Origin: Streptomyces sp. RKAG293
GTDB lineage: Bacteria; Actinomycetota; Actinomycetes; Streptomycetales; Streptomycetaceae
DNA: 64,000 nt
Direction of reading: 5' to 3'
Assembly: GCF_023701745.1 (NCBI RefSeq)
Contig: NZ_JAJOZB010000001.1
Coordinates: 5,183,501 to 5,247,500, forward strand
The notes under the pieces are model-generated. The model was not told where the DNA came from. It did no database searches and saw only the letters and a list, made by a program, of their open reading frames with translations. The position numbers were made by a program, and so were the translations under genes. Positions 8,332 through 16,860 of the stretch are shown here, in pieces. The stretch's first letter is position 1. The number at the start of each line of letters is the position of its first letter.

Positions 8332-9318
8332 GTGAAACGTTGGCCCATGGCAGCGGTGGCCGTCCTGGTGCTGCTCCTCTTCGTCGGCTACGGCTCCCGG
8401 CCCGTTGTGTTCAGCGGACGGGGCGGCCCGGAGTTCCCGCACGGTTCGGCGGGGACGGCCGCGTCGGTCCTGACCGGCTCGCACGCGCCGTTCACCGAGC
8501 AGCGGACGACGCTGGCGGGCGGTACCAAGATCGGTATGACGACGTACCGGGGGAAGAAGTCCGGTTTCACGGGCAAGGTCTGGGTGTGGGCGCCCCCGCA
8601 GTACTACGACCCGAAGTACGCGAAGAGCGCGTTCCCGGTGCTGATCGCGCTGCCGGGCAGTTACGGCTATCCGTACAACTACTGGATCCGTGGCGACCTG
8701 GGGCTGCAGGAGGATGTGGCGCGGTGGACGGCGCAGGGCAGCAGCCTGCCGTTCATCATCGTCATGCCGGTGATGAATCCCGGGCCGCACTATCACGACT
8801 GCAGTGACATTCCGGGTCAGCAGAAGATGGGGACCTGGATGACGAGCGATGTCCCGGACCTGGTCCGGGCGAACTTCCGGACGTTCAAGGACCGTGACGG
8901 CTGGGCGTTCATGGGCTCGTCGTCGGGCGGCTTCTGCGCGCTGAAGAGCGTGCTCCAGCATCCGGAGACGTTCAAGGCGGCGATAGTGAGCGGCCCCGAC
9001 ATAGTGCCGGACTCGTCCCTGTGGCGCGATCACCTCAAGGAGAAGCAGGCGAACAACCCGCAGGCCCTGGCGCAGCGGTTGATCGACCGGCACGGGCCCG
9101 AGGTGTACCTCGCGTTCCAGGTGGGGACGAAGGAGAGCCGCGGGGAGCTGGCGAAGGTGAAGCAGTTCATCGCCGGCTACGGGCACGGCCCGGTCAGGAC
9201 CCGCCTCCAGGTCATAGTGGGCGGTGGCCACGACGGGCTCTCCTACCTGCGGGGCATGGGGCAGGGCTCCATGAAGTGGATCAGCGACCACCTGCGGGCC
9301 CCGACACCGGCGGCGTGA
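8332..9318 (+). CDS. Secreted esterase-D-type alpha/beta hydrolase
   Basis: A 328-residue protein with an N-terminal signal/anchor (residues 5-22, AAVAVLVLLLFVGY) and one esterase-D-like domain. VWVWAPPQYYD near 82 is the same first-strand motif as in the divergent neighbour, FMGSSSGGF near 195 carries the nucleophile Ser, and VGGGHDGLSYLR near 295 the catalytic His. Expected location is outside the membrane. The similarity of the two flanking enzymes suggests an old duplication with different membrane attachment. The start ATG at 8332 follows GGGGGACACCCCGTG; an upstream in-frame alternative was not evident. The substrate is unknown. Confidence 0.85.
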   Translation: MKRWPMAAVAVLVLLLFVGYGSRPVVFSGRGGPEFPHGSAGTAASVLTGSHAPFTEQRTTLAGGTKIGMTTYRGKKSGFTGKVWVWAPPQYYDPKYAKSAFPVLIALPGSYGYPYNYWIRGDLGLQEDVARWTAQGSSLPFIIVMPVMNPGPHYHDCSDIPGQQKMGTWMTSDVPDLVRANFRTFKDRDGWAFMGSSSGGFCALKSVLQHPETFKAAIVSGPDIVPDSSLWRDHLKEKQANNPQALAQRLIDRHGPEVYLAFQVGTKESRGELAKVKQFIAGYGHGPVRTRLQVIVGGGHDGLSYLRGMGQGSMKWISDHLRAPTPAA

Positions 9319-9320
9319 CC

Positions 9321-9361
9321 GCGCTGTCCGTCCGGCCTGGTCCGGGCGGTCGGCTCAGCGC
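9321..9361. terminator. Possible bidirectional hairpin terminator
   Basis: GCGCTG near 9321 pairs with CAGCGC near 9356 around GC-rich inner arms with small internal loops. It sits between the convergent esterase gene and a small minus-strand reading frame. Pairing is imperfect, so confidence is modest. Confidence 0.4.
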
Positions 9362-9519
9362 CGGAAGGCGAGGACGCGCCGGAGCAGTGCGGCGGCCCGC
9401 CAGTACGCGTCCAGGGCGAATCCGGCGGCGGCGGCGAGTGCCAGCACGGGCCGGGCGAACGGCGGGGCGGTGAGCTGACGACCGGTCGCCATCGTGCTGG
9501 ATGTCGGAAATGTAGCCAT
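9355..9519 (-). CDS. Small hypothetical protein with one hydrophobic segment
   Basis: A 54-residue frame (MATFPTSSTM...) with one hydrophobic stretch, ARPVLALAAAAGFAL, and a basic C-terminus ending LLRRVLAFRR. Codon third positions are strongly G/C, as in real genes here. No ribosome-binding site is clear for either ATG (9519 or 9492), and a longer frame from 9579 is possible. No family is recognised. A short membrane peptide is the best description. Confidence 0.45.
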   Translation of the reverse strand: MATFPTSSTMATGRQLTAPPFARPVLALAAAAGFALDAYWRAAALLRRVLAFRR

Positions 9520-9595
9520 ATTTGGACGGTAGCGACTGGTCCGGCCCCTGTCGTGCCAGACGCACCCGAACCGCGCCAATGCATTCCGATGGGCG

Positions 9596-9724
9596 TTACT
9601 CGCCGCGCGCGGCCAGATATGCCTTGGCTTTCACCAGTACGGCCGCACGGGCGCCTGGGGGGTCCGCGTTGCTTGCGGCTGCTGGGGCAGCGGCGTCACC
9701 GGGGGCTCTGTGCTCACAGGACAT
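9596..9724 (-). CDS. Possible small protein, 42 residues
   Basis: A short frame starting MSCEHRAPGD and ending KAKAYLAARGE. The C-terminal half has a helical, Ala-rich and charged pattern typical of small actinobacterial proteins, but the N-terminal half has weak codon bias and no Shine-Dalgarno is seen. It lies alone between a deacetylase gene and the 54-residue frame, in the same direction. Kept as a low-confidence candidate. Confidence 0.22.
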   Translation of the reverse strand: MSCEHRAPGDAAAPAAASNADPPGARAAVLVKAKAYLAARGE

Positions 9725-9759
9725 GGTGACGTGGGCGGGCCCCCGGTGGTTGCCGGGTG

Positions 9760-10632
9760 TTACGCGGTGGGCGCCGCCGGGGTGGGGAGGAGGGTGCGCA
9801 GGTCGGCGATCTCGTAGCCGCGGGCGCGGACCGCGTCGATGATCAGCGGGAGGGCCAGGGCGTCGAGGATGGGGCCGCGGCCGTTCGGGTCGCCGACGTG
9901 CATCTGGATGATCTCGCCCGGCGTCAGGGACTTGAGGGCGCGGTCGACGGCCTTCTGCACGGTCATGCCGCCCGCCGTGCCGAGGTAGCCGTTGGTGTCG
10001 TCGGTCCACTCGATGTTCGCGAAGCCCATCGCGTTGACCTCGGCGACCTGCTGCGCGTTGGTCTCGCCGTAGGGGAACCGGAAGAACGGCAGCGGCGCCG
10101 TCCCGATCGCCGTGCGCAGGGCCTGGTCGGCGAGCCGCACCTCGCGCTCCCGGCCCGCGCAGTCCAGGTCGCCGAAGTGCGGGTGGCTGTAGCTGTGGCT
10201 GGCGATGCCGTTGCCGGCCGCCGCCATCGACCGGGCCGCGGCCGGGTGCAGTTCGGCGAACTGGCCGGTGAGGAAGAACGTGGCCGTCGCCTTGTAGTCG
10301 TGCAGCACTTTCAGGACGGTGTCCAGGCCCGTCTCGTCCCACGCCGAGTTGAACGTGAGCGCGACCACCTTCCGCTCGGTGGGCATCGTGCGGATCGTCC
10401 GGCCGAGCAGGTTCGCCGGAGCGGGAAGCGAAGTCCTGCCGGTCGGGCATACGGCGGCCGCGGGCGCCGCGGCTGCCACGACGGCGAGCCGGTCGGGCCG
10501 GTCGGGGGGAGCCAGGCCGGTCGCGGGGGCGGCGGCCGACGCGACGAGCGCGGCCATGGCGACGACGGTGGTCAGCACCCGGCCGAGGATCCGGGGCGAC
10601 TGTGAGCTCTGGAGAGCGGTGCGCTGGTTCAT
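9760..10632 (-). CDS. Secreted polysaccharide deacetylase, NodB fold, non-canonical motif 1
   Basis: A 290-residue secreted protein: signal peptide at residues 10-45 and a NodB-homology domain from about 80. Motif 1, usually TFDDG, reads TFNSAWDETG, so the Asp pair is replaced while a later Asp is kept. Motif 2 is SHSYSH with both metal-binding His, motif 3 is RFPYGE, and a C-terminal QMHVGDPN segment stands where the last catalytic His is expected. I recall this TFN-AWDE variant as a recognisable subfamily, so it need not be inactive. The start ATG at 10632 begins directly with the signal peptide. It is divergent from a canonical NodB gene at 10745, sharing a ~110-bp promoter region. The likely substrate is an N- or O-acetylated cell-wall or chitin-like glycan. 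Confidence 0.85.
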   Translation of the reverse strand: MNQRTALQSSQSPRILGRVLTTVVAMAALVASAAAPATGLAPPDRPDRLAVVAAAAPAAAVCPTGRTSLPAPANLLGRTIRTMPTERKVVALTFNSAWDETGLDTVLKVLHDYKATATFFLTGQFAELHPAAARSMAAAGNGIASHSYSHPHFGDLDCAGREREVRLADQALRTAIGTAPLPFFRFPYGETNAQQVAEVNAMGFANIEWTDDTNGYLGTAGGMTVQKAVDRALKSLTPGEIIQMHVGDPNGRGPILDALALPLIIDAVRARGYEIADLRTLLPTPAAPTA

Positions 10633-10744
10633 ATCGCGGTCAGCGTAGGAGCGTCCGGCCCGGGGGACAGGACGGCACGAGCCGGGGCGCGTGTCGTTCG
10701 CCGGGGTGGCCCATCCCGGGGCACGCGGGGCCGATGCTGAGACG

Positions 10745-11512
10745 GTGATCAACGATCGGAACGCCCTGCCGGGCCGGCGGCTCCTCCTCGCGGCCGGGAT
10801 GTCGCTGCTCTGTCCCGTCACCGTGACCAGGGCCGACGCCGCCGCCGATGTACCAGGACCGGCGCCTGAGGTGGAACGGCTGGTGCAGGGCGGCCCGATG
10901 GCGCTGGCCCTCACCTTCGACGACGGTCCCAGCCCGATCTACACCCCACGGGTCCTCGCGGTCCTGCGCCGCTACGGCGTCACCGCGACCTTCTTCATGC
11001 TCGGCGCCAACGCCGAGAAGTACCCGTGGGTGGTGCGCCAGGTCGTCGAGGAGGGGCACGCGCTGGGCAACCACACGTGGTCCCACCCCACCCTCCGCCT
11101 CCTGACGCCGGCAACGGTCCGCGACGAGATCCAACGCACCAACGACGTACTCGCCCGCACCGGCGGCGGTCGGCCCCCGACACTCTTCCGTGCGCCCGGC
11201 GGCCGCTTCGTCCCCGCCGCCCTGCGAGCGTGCGCGGAGTTCGGACTCCGTCCGATCCGCTGGTCCATCGACACCGCCGACTGGACGAACCCCGGCGTCG
11301 ACCGCATCGCCGACGCGGTGCTGAGCCGCGCCGGAACCGGATCGATCGTCCTGCACCACGACGGCTCCCTCAGCCGCTCCGCCGTCCCCGAGCACGAAGG
11401 CCGCGCCGACCGCTCCCAGACCATCGCGGCCCTGCGCCGCTATCTTCCGCAACTGCTCGACCGCGGCTACCGGTTCACGACCCCCGCCCGGCGGACTGAT
11501 CCATTCGTGTGA
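10745..11512 (+). CDS. Secreted polysaccharide deacetylase, NodB fold
   Basis: A 255-residue secreted deacetylase. After a signal peptide with a twin Arg (GRRLLLAAG, residues 9-17, possible Tat) the NodB domain shows all motifs: TFDDGPSP near 60, NHTWSHP near 110, RAPGG near 152, DTADW near 177 and VLHHDG near 200. It is expected to hydrolyse N-acetyl groups of chitooligosaccharide or peptidoglycan with a divalent metal. The GTG at 10745 is selected because it precedes the signal peptide; an upstream in-frame ATG at 10691 would add 18 residues in the divergent promoter region. The next deacetylase-type gene follows about 95 bp downstream in the same direction. Confidence 0.88.
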   Translation: MINDRNALPGRRLLLAAGMSLLCPVTVTRADAAADVPGPAPEVERLVQGGPMALALTFDDGPSPIYTPRVLAVLRRYGVTATFFMLGANAEKYPWVVRQVVEEGHALGNHTWSHPTLRLLTPATVRDEIQRTNDVLARTGGGRPPTLFRAPGGRFVPAALRACAEFGLRPIRWSIDTADWTNPGVDRIADAVLSRAGTGSIVLHHDGSLSRSAVPEHEGRADRSQTIAALRRYLPQLLDRGYRFTTPARRTDPFV

Positions 11513-11606
11513 CTGTCCCGTCCTGGGCGTGAACCGCCGTGGAGCGGCGCACTACGTTGCTGGTCGAGGCATATGCGGATGGACTGGGACGAAGGGCGCG
11601 ACGGGT

Positions 11607-13463
11607 ATGGCTGCGACACCGGTTGACGGGATCCACGACGCTCGGCCGGGGAGGCGGCAGCTGCTGCGGGGGCTGGCGGGTGGCGTGGTCGCGGCGACCG
11701 CGCTCGGCCTCGCGGGGCGGAGTTCGGCGCGTGCCGACGTTCCGCCGGCCCGTCCGCACGGCGGGTTTCCCCGTGCGGCGGTGACCGGGGCCTTCGCGGG
11801 TCATGAGATCAGGTCGTTGCCCATCACGGAGCAGAAGGCGGCGCTGACCATCGACTGCGGTGCGGGCACGCAGGGCGCCGAGGCGATCCTGCGGACGCTG
11901 TGGGCCCGGCGGGTGCCGGCGACGTTCTTCATGACCGGGCGCTTCGCCGCGGACAACCCGGCGTTGGCCCGGCACATCGCGGACCGCTACCCGGTGGGCA
12001 ACCACTCCATGACGCACCCGGCGTTTCCCCACCTCACCCCTGAGCAGCGTGCCGAGGAGGTCCGGGCGGCGGCCGACGCGATCGAGACGGCCATCGGCAG
12101 GCCGTCCGAAGGGCTGTTCCGCTTCCCCTTCGGGCGCGCCACCCGGGAGTGCGTCAGGGAAGTGGGCCAGATCTCCCGCAGGACCCTGACCACGGCGGCC
12201 GCGGCCGCGGCGGTGACGGCCGGTTCCGTCACCCTCGGCTCCGCCACTTCGCACGCCGCGTCCAGCGCCCCGACTCAAGTGCGGGACGGGCGACGGGAGT
12301 TCCGCGGCATGTGGTTGACCACCGCCTTCAACCGCGACTGGCCGTCCCCGGGGCGGTCCCCGGCGGAGCAGCGGCGGGAGTTGACCGGTCTGCTGGACAT
12401 CGCGGTGGAACGACGGCTGAACGCGGTCGTCCTCCAGGTCAGAGGGCTGGCGGACGCGCTGTGGCCGTCGCCGTACGAGCCCTGGGCGAAGTGCCTCACC
12501 GGCGTACAGGGCCGCGATCCGGGCTGGGACCCGCTGGACTTCGCGGTGCGCGAAGCGCACCTGCGCGGGCTGGAGTTGCACGCCTGGTTCAACCCGTACC
12601 GGATCGCCACGAACCCCGACCCGGCCCGGCTGGCGGCGACCCACCCGGCCCGGCTGCACCCCGAGTGGGTGGTGCCGTACGGCAAGGCGCTGTTCTACGA
12701 CCCCGGGCTGCCGGAGGTGCGCCGCTTCGTCCAGGACGCGATGCTCGACGCGGTCGCCCGCTACGACCTCGACGGCCTGCACTGGGACGACTACTTCTAC
12801 CCGTATCCGATCCCCGGGCAGACCTTCGACGACGACGCCGCGTACGCGCGGTACGGCGCGGACTTCCCCGACCGGGCCGCGTGGCGGCGTGACAACATCA
12901 ACCTGCTGGTGCGCGAGACCGGGCAGCGGATCGCGGAGTTGAACCGGTCTTTGTTGACGGGCGGTTCGCCGCGCCTGCGGCAGGTGCGCTTCGGCGTCAG
13001 CCCGTTCGCGATCTGGCGGAACCGGACGACGGATCCCGAGGGCTCCGACACCCAGGGCGCGGCCGAGTCCTACGACGGCATCTACGCCGATACGCGTACG
13101 TGGGTGCGGCGGGGGTGGATCGACTACATCGCGCCGATGGTCTACTGGCACATCGGGAACGATGTCGCCGACTATGCCCGGCTTGTCGCCTGGTGGGCGG
13201 AAACCTGCCGTGGCACGAACACGCATCTGTACATTGGTGAGGCTCTCTACAAATCGGGCGACCCGGCGCAGTTCAGCGCCTGGCAGGATCCGGCGGAACT
13301 CTCCCGGCATCTCACTTTCGGCCACCGCTTCCCCGAGGTGCGCGGCAACATCTTCTTCGCCGCGAAGGAAGTCGCCGCCGACCGGATCGGGGCCATGCGG
13401 CGCGTGGTCGCCGACCACTATCCGACCCCGGTACGCACCCCGCGCCGACCGTACGAACGATGA
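11607..13463 (+). CDS. Chimeric protein: truncated NodB deacetylase fused to complete GHL10 glycosidase-like protein
   Basis: One uninterrupted frame of 618 residues from the ATG at 11607. Residues 1-40 are a Tat-like signal (GRRQLLRGLAGG). Residues about 65-183 are a NodB domain with TIDCGAG in place of motif 1, GNHSMTHP as motif 2 and FRFPFG as motif 3. It then breaks off before motifs 4 and 5. At codon 186 (GTG at 12162) a second signal begins, QISRRTLTTAAAAAA, followed by AxA-type cleavage residues and a full GHL10/DUF187 domain opening EFRGMWLTTAFNRDWPSP, of about 400 residues. A complete GHL10 precursor thus sits inside a deacetylase gene, as expected from an in-frame deletion joining two genes. 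The GHL10 part might be translated from the internal GTG. Activity of the NodB half is doubtful. Confidence 0.85.
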   Translation: MAATPVDGIHDARPGRRQLLRGLAGGVVAATALGLAGRSSARADVPPARPHGGFPRAAVTGAFAGHEIRSLPITEQKAALTIDCGAGTQGAEAILRTLWARRVPATFFMTGRFAADNPALARHIADRYPVGNHSMTHPAFPHLTPEQRAEEVRAAADAIETAIGRPSEGLFRFPFGRATRECVREVGQISRRTLTTAAAAAAVTAGSVTLGSATSHAASSAPTQVRDGRREFRGMWLTTAFNRDWPSPGRSPAEQRRELTGLLDIAVERRLNAVVLQVRGLADALWPSPYEPWAKCLTGVQGRDPGWDPLDFAVREAHLRGLELHAWFNPYRIATNPDPARLAATHPARLHPEWVVPYGKALFYDPGLPEVRRFVQDAMLDAVARYDLDGLHWDDYFYPYPIPGQTFDDDAAYARYGADFPDRAAWRRDNINLLVRETGQRIAELNRSLLTGGSPRLRQVRFGVSPFAIWRNRTTDPEGSDTQGAAESYDGIYADTRTWVRRGWIDYIAPMVYWHIGNDVADYARLVAWWAETCRGTNTHLYIGEALYKSGDPAQFSAWQDPAELSRHLTFGHRFPEVRGNIFFAAKEVAADRIGAMRRVVADHYPTPVRTPRRPYER

Positions 13464-13498
13464 TCGCGCGGACCGGCTTCGAAGCGGTCCGCGCGATC
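13462..13498. terminator. Hairpin terminator
   Basis: A perfect 14-bp inverted repeat (13462-13475 and 13485-13498) with a 9-nt loop starts inside the stop codon of the fusion gene. It lies between convergent genes and can act on both. Confidence 0.85.
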
Positions 13499-13545
13499 GC
13501 CGGGTCGCCTCGGGCGTCCTTGGACGACCGGGACGAAGACGCCGG

Positions 13546-13881
13546 CTACTCGACCGAGACGCTGTCGTCCGCGTGGACCGAGGCCTCCGCGCCGGGTGCG
13601 ATGGTCGAGTCCTGGTTGTTTCCGTCGGCGCTGCAGTCCCAGCTGTCCCAGACCACGACGGTCTTGTCGGTGTTGTTCTTGACGATCATGTCGTCCGGCG
13701 TCACTTCGCCGTTGATGGAGGAGTCCGGGGGCGTGAGGTTGAAGCAGCCCTTCGGGTCGACGTGGTCGACGCCGTTGATCGTCAGGGTGCCGGTGGCCGC
13801 CTGGGCGGAACCGGGTACCGCCACCATGAGCAGGGCGGCAGAGGCGAGAGCGCCCAGAACGGTAACCATGCGTGATCGCAC
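13546..13881 (-). CDS. Small secreted protein of unknown function
   Basis: A 111-residue precursor with a Sec signal peptide ending about AQA at residue 28, leaving a mature acidic domain of ~83 residues. GTG at 13881 has AGGAG 5 nt upstream, which decides the start. The mature part has two Cys (GCFNL and SWDCS) suited to one disulfide, and beta-type alternation with DKTVVVWDSWDC. I recognise no family. The gene is transcribed alone, convergent with the fusion gene and separated from it by a strong hairpin. It is likely an extracellular beta-sandwich-like small protein. Confidence 0.75.
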   Translation of the reverse strand: MRSRMVTVLGALASAALLMVAVPGSAQAATGTLTINGVDHVDPKGCFNLTPPDSSINGEVTPDDMIVKNNTDKTVVVWDSWDCSADGNNQDSTIAPGAEASVHADDSVSVE

Positions 13882-13989
13882 TGTGACTCCTAGTTAGGGG
13901 AGTCGAACGTAGCGCGACCACAGACGCATATGCATCCCGAAAGTGCCCCATTTGGGGGAGCGTCGGGAAATCGGGCGAAGTGCGACCCG

Positions 13990-14418
13990 TCAGGGCCAGA
14001 CCAGGCAGTACAGCTGGTGGCCGGCTTCATGGCAGCGGGACGCGAAGCCCTGCCATTCATGGAGCATCTGGTAGATGACGAAGGCATCTCGGGGGCCGCG
14101 GCGGTCCGGGACGGTGGACCAGATGAAGGCGGCGGCGCCGAGTTCTTCTTCGCCAGCCTTGCGGAGGGGTTCCACAACGCTCATGGGGAGCTTGACGACG
14201 GCGTAGTCCGGGTGGAGGACGACGAGTTCCAGCGGCGGGACCTTGGCCGGGGGTATGCCCTCGATGCCGGTGAGCACCATGGCGGCCATGGTCTCCGGCT
14301 TGACCTTGGTGTACATGCCGTTGCCGAGCTCGTCACCGCCGAGCTCCTCGGGGCGCATGGAGATCGGGACCCGGGCGGCTGTGGCGCCATCGGGTGCCCC
14401 GAAGTACTTGTAGGTCAC
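13990..14418 (-). CDS. Conserved hypothetical cytoplasmic protein
   Basis: A 142-residue protein beginning VTYKYFGAPDG. The GTG at 14418 is chosen; the frame extends upstream, but that part is Arg-rich and of shadow composition. The protein has no signal or membrane segment. It contains LELVVLHPDYAVVKLP, AFIWSTVPDRRGPRD and YQMLHEWQGFASRCHEAGH. The last stretch has closely spaced Cys and His residues, but no family was identified. It is divergent from hemL, with about 240 bp between. Function unknown. Confidence 0.6.
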   Translation of the reverse strand: MTYKYFGAPDGATAARVPISMRPEELGGDELGNGMYTKVKPETMAAMVLTGIEGIPPAKVPPLELVVLHPDYAVVKLPMSVVEPLRKAGEEELGAAAFIWSTVPDRRGPRDAFVIYQMLHEWQGFASRCHEAGHQLYCLVWP

Positions 14419-14659
14419 CCCCACTCGGCCACCCCTGCTTCCACTCTCCGCGGCTGCTCTGCGATCGCGATCGGCGGACCGACGGCGCCTGCCGGTGGGG
14501 CGGGCGTGGTTGGGCTCATGGTCGCCCGTTCCCTCGCCCAGTTCGCCACCGCGCTGCATTTCACTACCCGACCATTCACAGACCCAACCGCGCAACCCGA
14601 TCATCGTCTCAGATGCCGGGTCGAGACCTGCGCGCGCAACGCCCGGCGTTTGAGAGCAT

Positions 14660-15973
14660 GTGCCTGTGAGCTATCCGTACGAAGCCCCAGTTTCGCAGGT
14701 TCTGTTCGACCGAGCTGCCGCCGTGACGCCCGGAGGTGTGAACTCCCCGGTCCGCGCCTTCCGCGCGGTGGGCGGTACGCCCCGGTTCATGGTGTCCGGG
14801 AAGGGTCCGTACCTCACGGACGCCGACGGCAGGGAGTACGTCGACCTCGTGTGCTCGTGGGGTCCGATGATCCTCGGCCACGCGCACCCCGAGGTGATCG
14901 GCGCCGTACAGGCGGCGGTGACGCGCGGTACGTCCTTCGGCACCCCCGGTGAGGGGGAGGTGCTGCTGGGCGAGGAGATCGTGGCGCGGATCGGCCCGGT
15001 GGAGCAGGTCCGCCTGGTGTCGTCCGGGACCGAGGCGACCATGTCGGCGATCAGGCTGGCGCGCGGTTTCACGGGCCGGGCCAAGGTGGTCAAGTTCGCT
15101 GGTTGCTACCACGGTCATGTGGACGCGCTGCTGGCGGCGGCCGGTTCCGGTGTCGCCACGTTCGGGTTGCCGGACACGCCCGGGGTGACGGGCGCGCAGG
15201 CCGGCGACACGATCGTGCTGCCGTACAACGATCTCGAGGCGGTGCGGGCGGCGTTCGCCGCGCACCCCGGCGAGATCGCGTGTGTGATCACCGAGGCGTC
15301 GCCCGGGAACATGGGCGTGGTGCCGCCGGCGGCCGGCTTCAACGCCGGGCTGAAGAGCCTGTGCGCGGAGAACGGCGCGCTCTACATCTCCGACGAGGTG
15401 ATGACGGGCTTCCGCGTCTCGAAGGCCGGCTGGTTCGGGCTCGACGGTGTCGAACCCGACCTGATGACCTTCGGCAAGGTCATGGGCGGCGGCTTCCCGG
15501 CCGCCGCGTTCGGTGGCCGCGCGGACGTCATGGGCCACCTCGCACCGGCCGGGCCGGTCTACCAGGCGGGCACCCTGTCGGGTAACCCGGTGGCGACCGC
15601 GGCGGGCCTGGCCCAGCTGCGGCTCTGCGACGACGCGGTGTACGCGACCGTGGACGCGGTGTCCGAGCGGGTGTCGTCGCTGGTCAGCGAGGCGCTCACC
15701 AAGGAGGGTGTCGCGCACCGGCTGCAGAAGGCCGGGAACATGTTCTCGGTGTTCTTCACCGACGAGCAGGTGACCAACTACGACGAGGCGAAGCGGCAGC
15801 AGGCGTTCCGCTTCACCGGGTTCTTCCACTCGATGCTGGCGCAGGGCGTCTACCTGCCGCCGTCGGCCTTCGAGTCGTGGTTCGTTTCCGCGGCCCACGA
15901 CGACGCGGCGATCGAGCGGATCGCCGCCGCGCTGCCGGCCGCGGCGCGCGCCGCGGCCGAGGCGACGGAATGA
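14660..15973 (+). CDS. hemL: Glutamate-1-semialdehyde 2,1-aminomutase
   Basis: PLP-dependent aminomutase of 437 residues that converts glutamate-1-semialdehyde to 5-aminolevulinate in the C5 route to haem. The N-terminal TPGGVNSPVRAF and GPYLTDADGREYVD, the SSGTEATMSAIRLAR phosphate-binding segment near 115, CYHGHVD near 150, and FGKVMGGGFP near 270 with the Schiff-base Lys are all characteristic. Length is normal. Starts at 14660 and 14666 (both GTG) are equally possible. Its stop overlaps the start of the downstream phosphoglycerate-mutase-family gene by 4 bp (ATGA). Haem supply fits the cytochrome c maturation genes 3 kb downstream. Confidence 0.95.
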   Translation: MPVSYPYEAPVSQVLFDRAAAVTPGGVNSPVRAFRAVGGTPRFMVSGKGPYLTDADGREYVDLVCSWGPMILGHAHPEVIGAVQAAVTRGTSFGTPGEGEVLLGEEIVARIGPVEQVRLVSSGTEATMSAIRLARGFTGRAKVVKFAGCYHGHVDALLAAAGSGVATFGLPDTPGVTGAQAGDTIVLPYNDLEAVRAAFAAHPGEIACVITEASPGNMGVVPPAAGFNAGLKSLCAENGALYISDEVMTGFRVSKAGWFGLDGVEPDLMTFGKVMGGGFPAAAFGGRADVMGHLAPAGPVYQAGTLSGNPVATAAGLAQLRLCDDAVYATVDAVSERVSSLVSEALTKEGVAHRLQKAGNMFSVFFTDEQVTNYDEAKRQQAFRFTGFFHSMLAQGVYLPPSAFESWFVSAAHDDAAIERIAAALPAAARAAAEATE

Positions 15974-16683
15974 GCGGGGACGACGGAAAGATGAGCGGCA
16001 TGACTGACGACACAGAGATCACCGTGGTCCACCTGATGCGGCACGGCGAGGTGGAGAACCCGTCGGGTGTGCTCTACGGGCGGCTGCCCGGCTACCACCT
16101 GTCCGAGTTGGGCCGGAAGATGGCCGACCGGGTCGGCGAGCACCTGGCGGGCCGCGACATCACGTACGTCGTGTCGTCCCCGCTGGAGCGGGCGCAGGAG
16201 ACGGCGGCGCCGATCGCGGCCCCGCACGGGCTGGAGATCGCCTCGGACCCGCGGCTGATCGAGGCGGAGAACGTCTTCCAGGGCAAGACCTTCGGGGTCG
16301 GCGACGGGGCGCTGAAGAACCCGTCGAACTGGAAGCACCTCACCAACCCGTTCAAGCCGAGCTGGGGCGAGCCGTACGTCGACCAGGTCGTGCGGATGAT
16401 GGCGGCGCTCGGCGCGGCCCGGGACGCGGCGCGGGGGCACGAGGCGGTCTGCGTCAGCCACCAGCTGCCGATCTGGATCACCCGCAGCTTCGTCGAACGG
16501 CGCCGGCTGTGGCACGACCCGCGCAAGCGGCAGTGCACCCTCGCCAGTGTGACGAGTTTCACATACCAGGGGGACAAGATCGTGTCGGTCGGCTACGCGG
16601 AACCGGCCCGCGATCTGGTGCCCTCGCACCTGCTGGCGGGCGCGAAGCCGGTGAAGGGCGGATCGAAGGGATTCGGGGCTTAG
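15970..16683 (+). CDS. Histidine phosphatase / phosphoglycerate mutase family protein
   Basis: A 237-residue member of the histidine phosphatase superfamily. The RHG motif (LMRHGEV) near residue 22 gives the phospho-accepting His; SSPLERAQET near 75 gives the second Arg; AVCVSHQLP near 160 gives the second catalytic His. The C-terminus has a conserved basic tail. The substrate is unknown: broad-specificity phosphatase rather than glycolytic mutase is more likely, since glycolytic enzymes have a different spacing. It is translationally coupled to hemL (4-bp overlap), an arrangement I remember from other streptomycetes. Alternative start ATGs a few codons downstream (KMSGMTDD) are possible. Confidence 0.85.
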   Translation: MSGDDGKMSGMTDDTEITVVHLMRHGEVENPSGVLYGRLPGYHLSELGRKMADRVGEHLAGRDITYVVSSPLERAQETAAPIAAPHGLEIASDPRLIEAENVFQGKTFGVGDGALKNPSNWKHLTNPFKPSWGEPYVDQVVRMMAALGAARDAARGHEAVCVSHQLPIWITRSFVERRRLWHDPRKRQCTLASVTSFTYQGDKIVSVGYAEPARDLVPSHLLAGAKPVKGGSKGFGA

Positions 16684-16860
16684 CGATCTCGCGGGCCGAT
16701 CGGGAACGGGCCGGCGGTGCCGCGGCCTGGCCATCCGCCGGGTCGGCCTGTTGGATTGGCCGGGAAGGTCGATCCAATGGGTCAATCCGGTGTTCCTGAG
16801 GGCGCTTACGTGCGCCAATTGAGCTAACCGGTGGGATTTTTCTGACTTTTCGGTAACCGT

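Noticed and set aside
11475..13418. Long minus-strand open frame across the NodB/GHL10 fusion
   Set aside because: Composition is shadow-like (Arg/Val/Gly-rich) with no domain, whereas the plus strand has clear motifs throughout.
16811..16835. A tRNA-like D-arm (reverse complement of GGTTAGCTCAATTGGC)
   Set aside because: No matching D-stem, anticodon arm, T-arm or acceptor stem could be drawn around it, so no tRNA gene is called.
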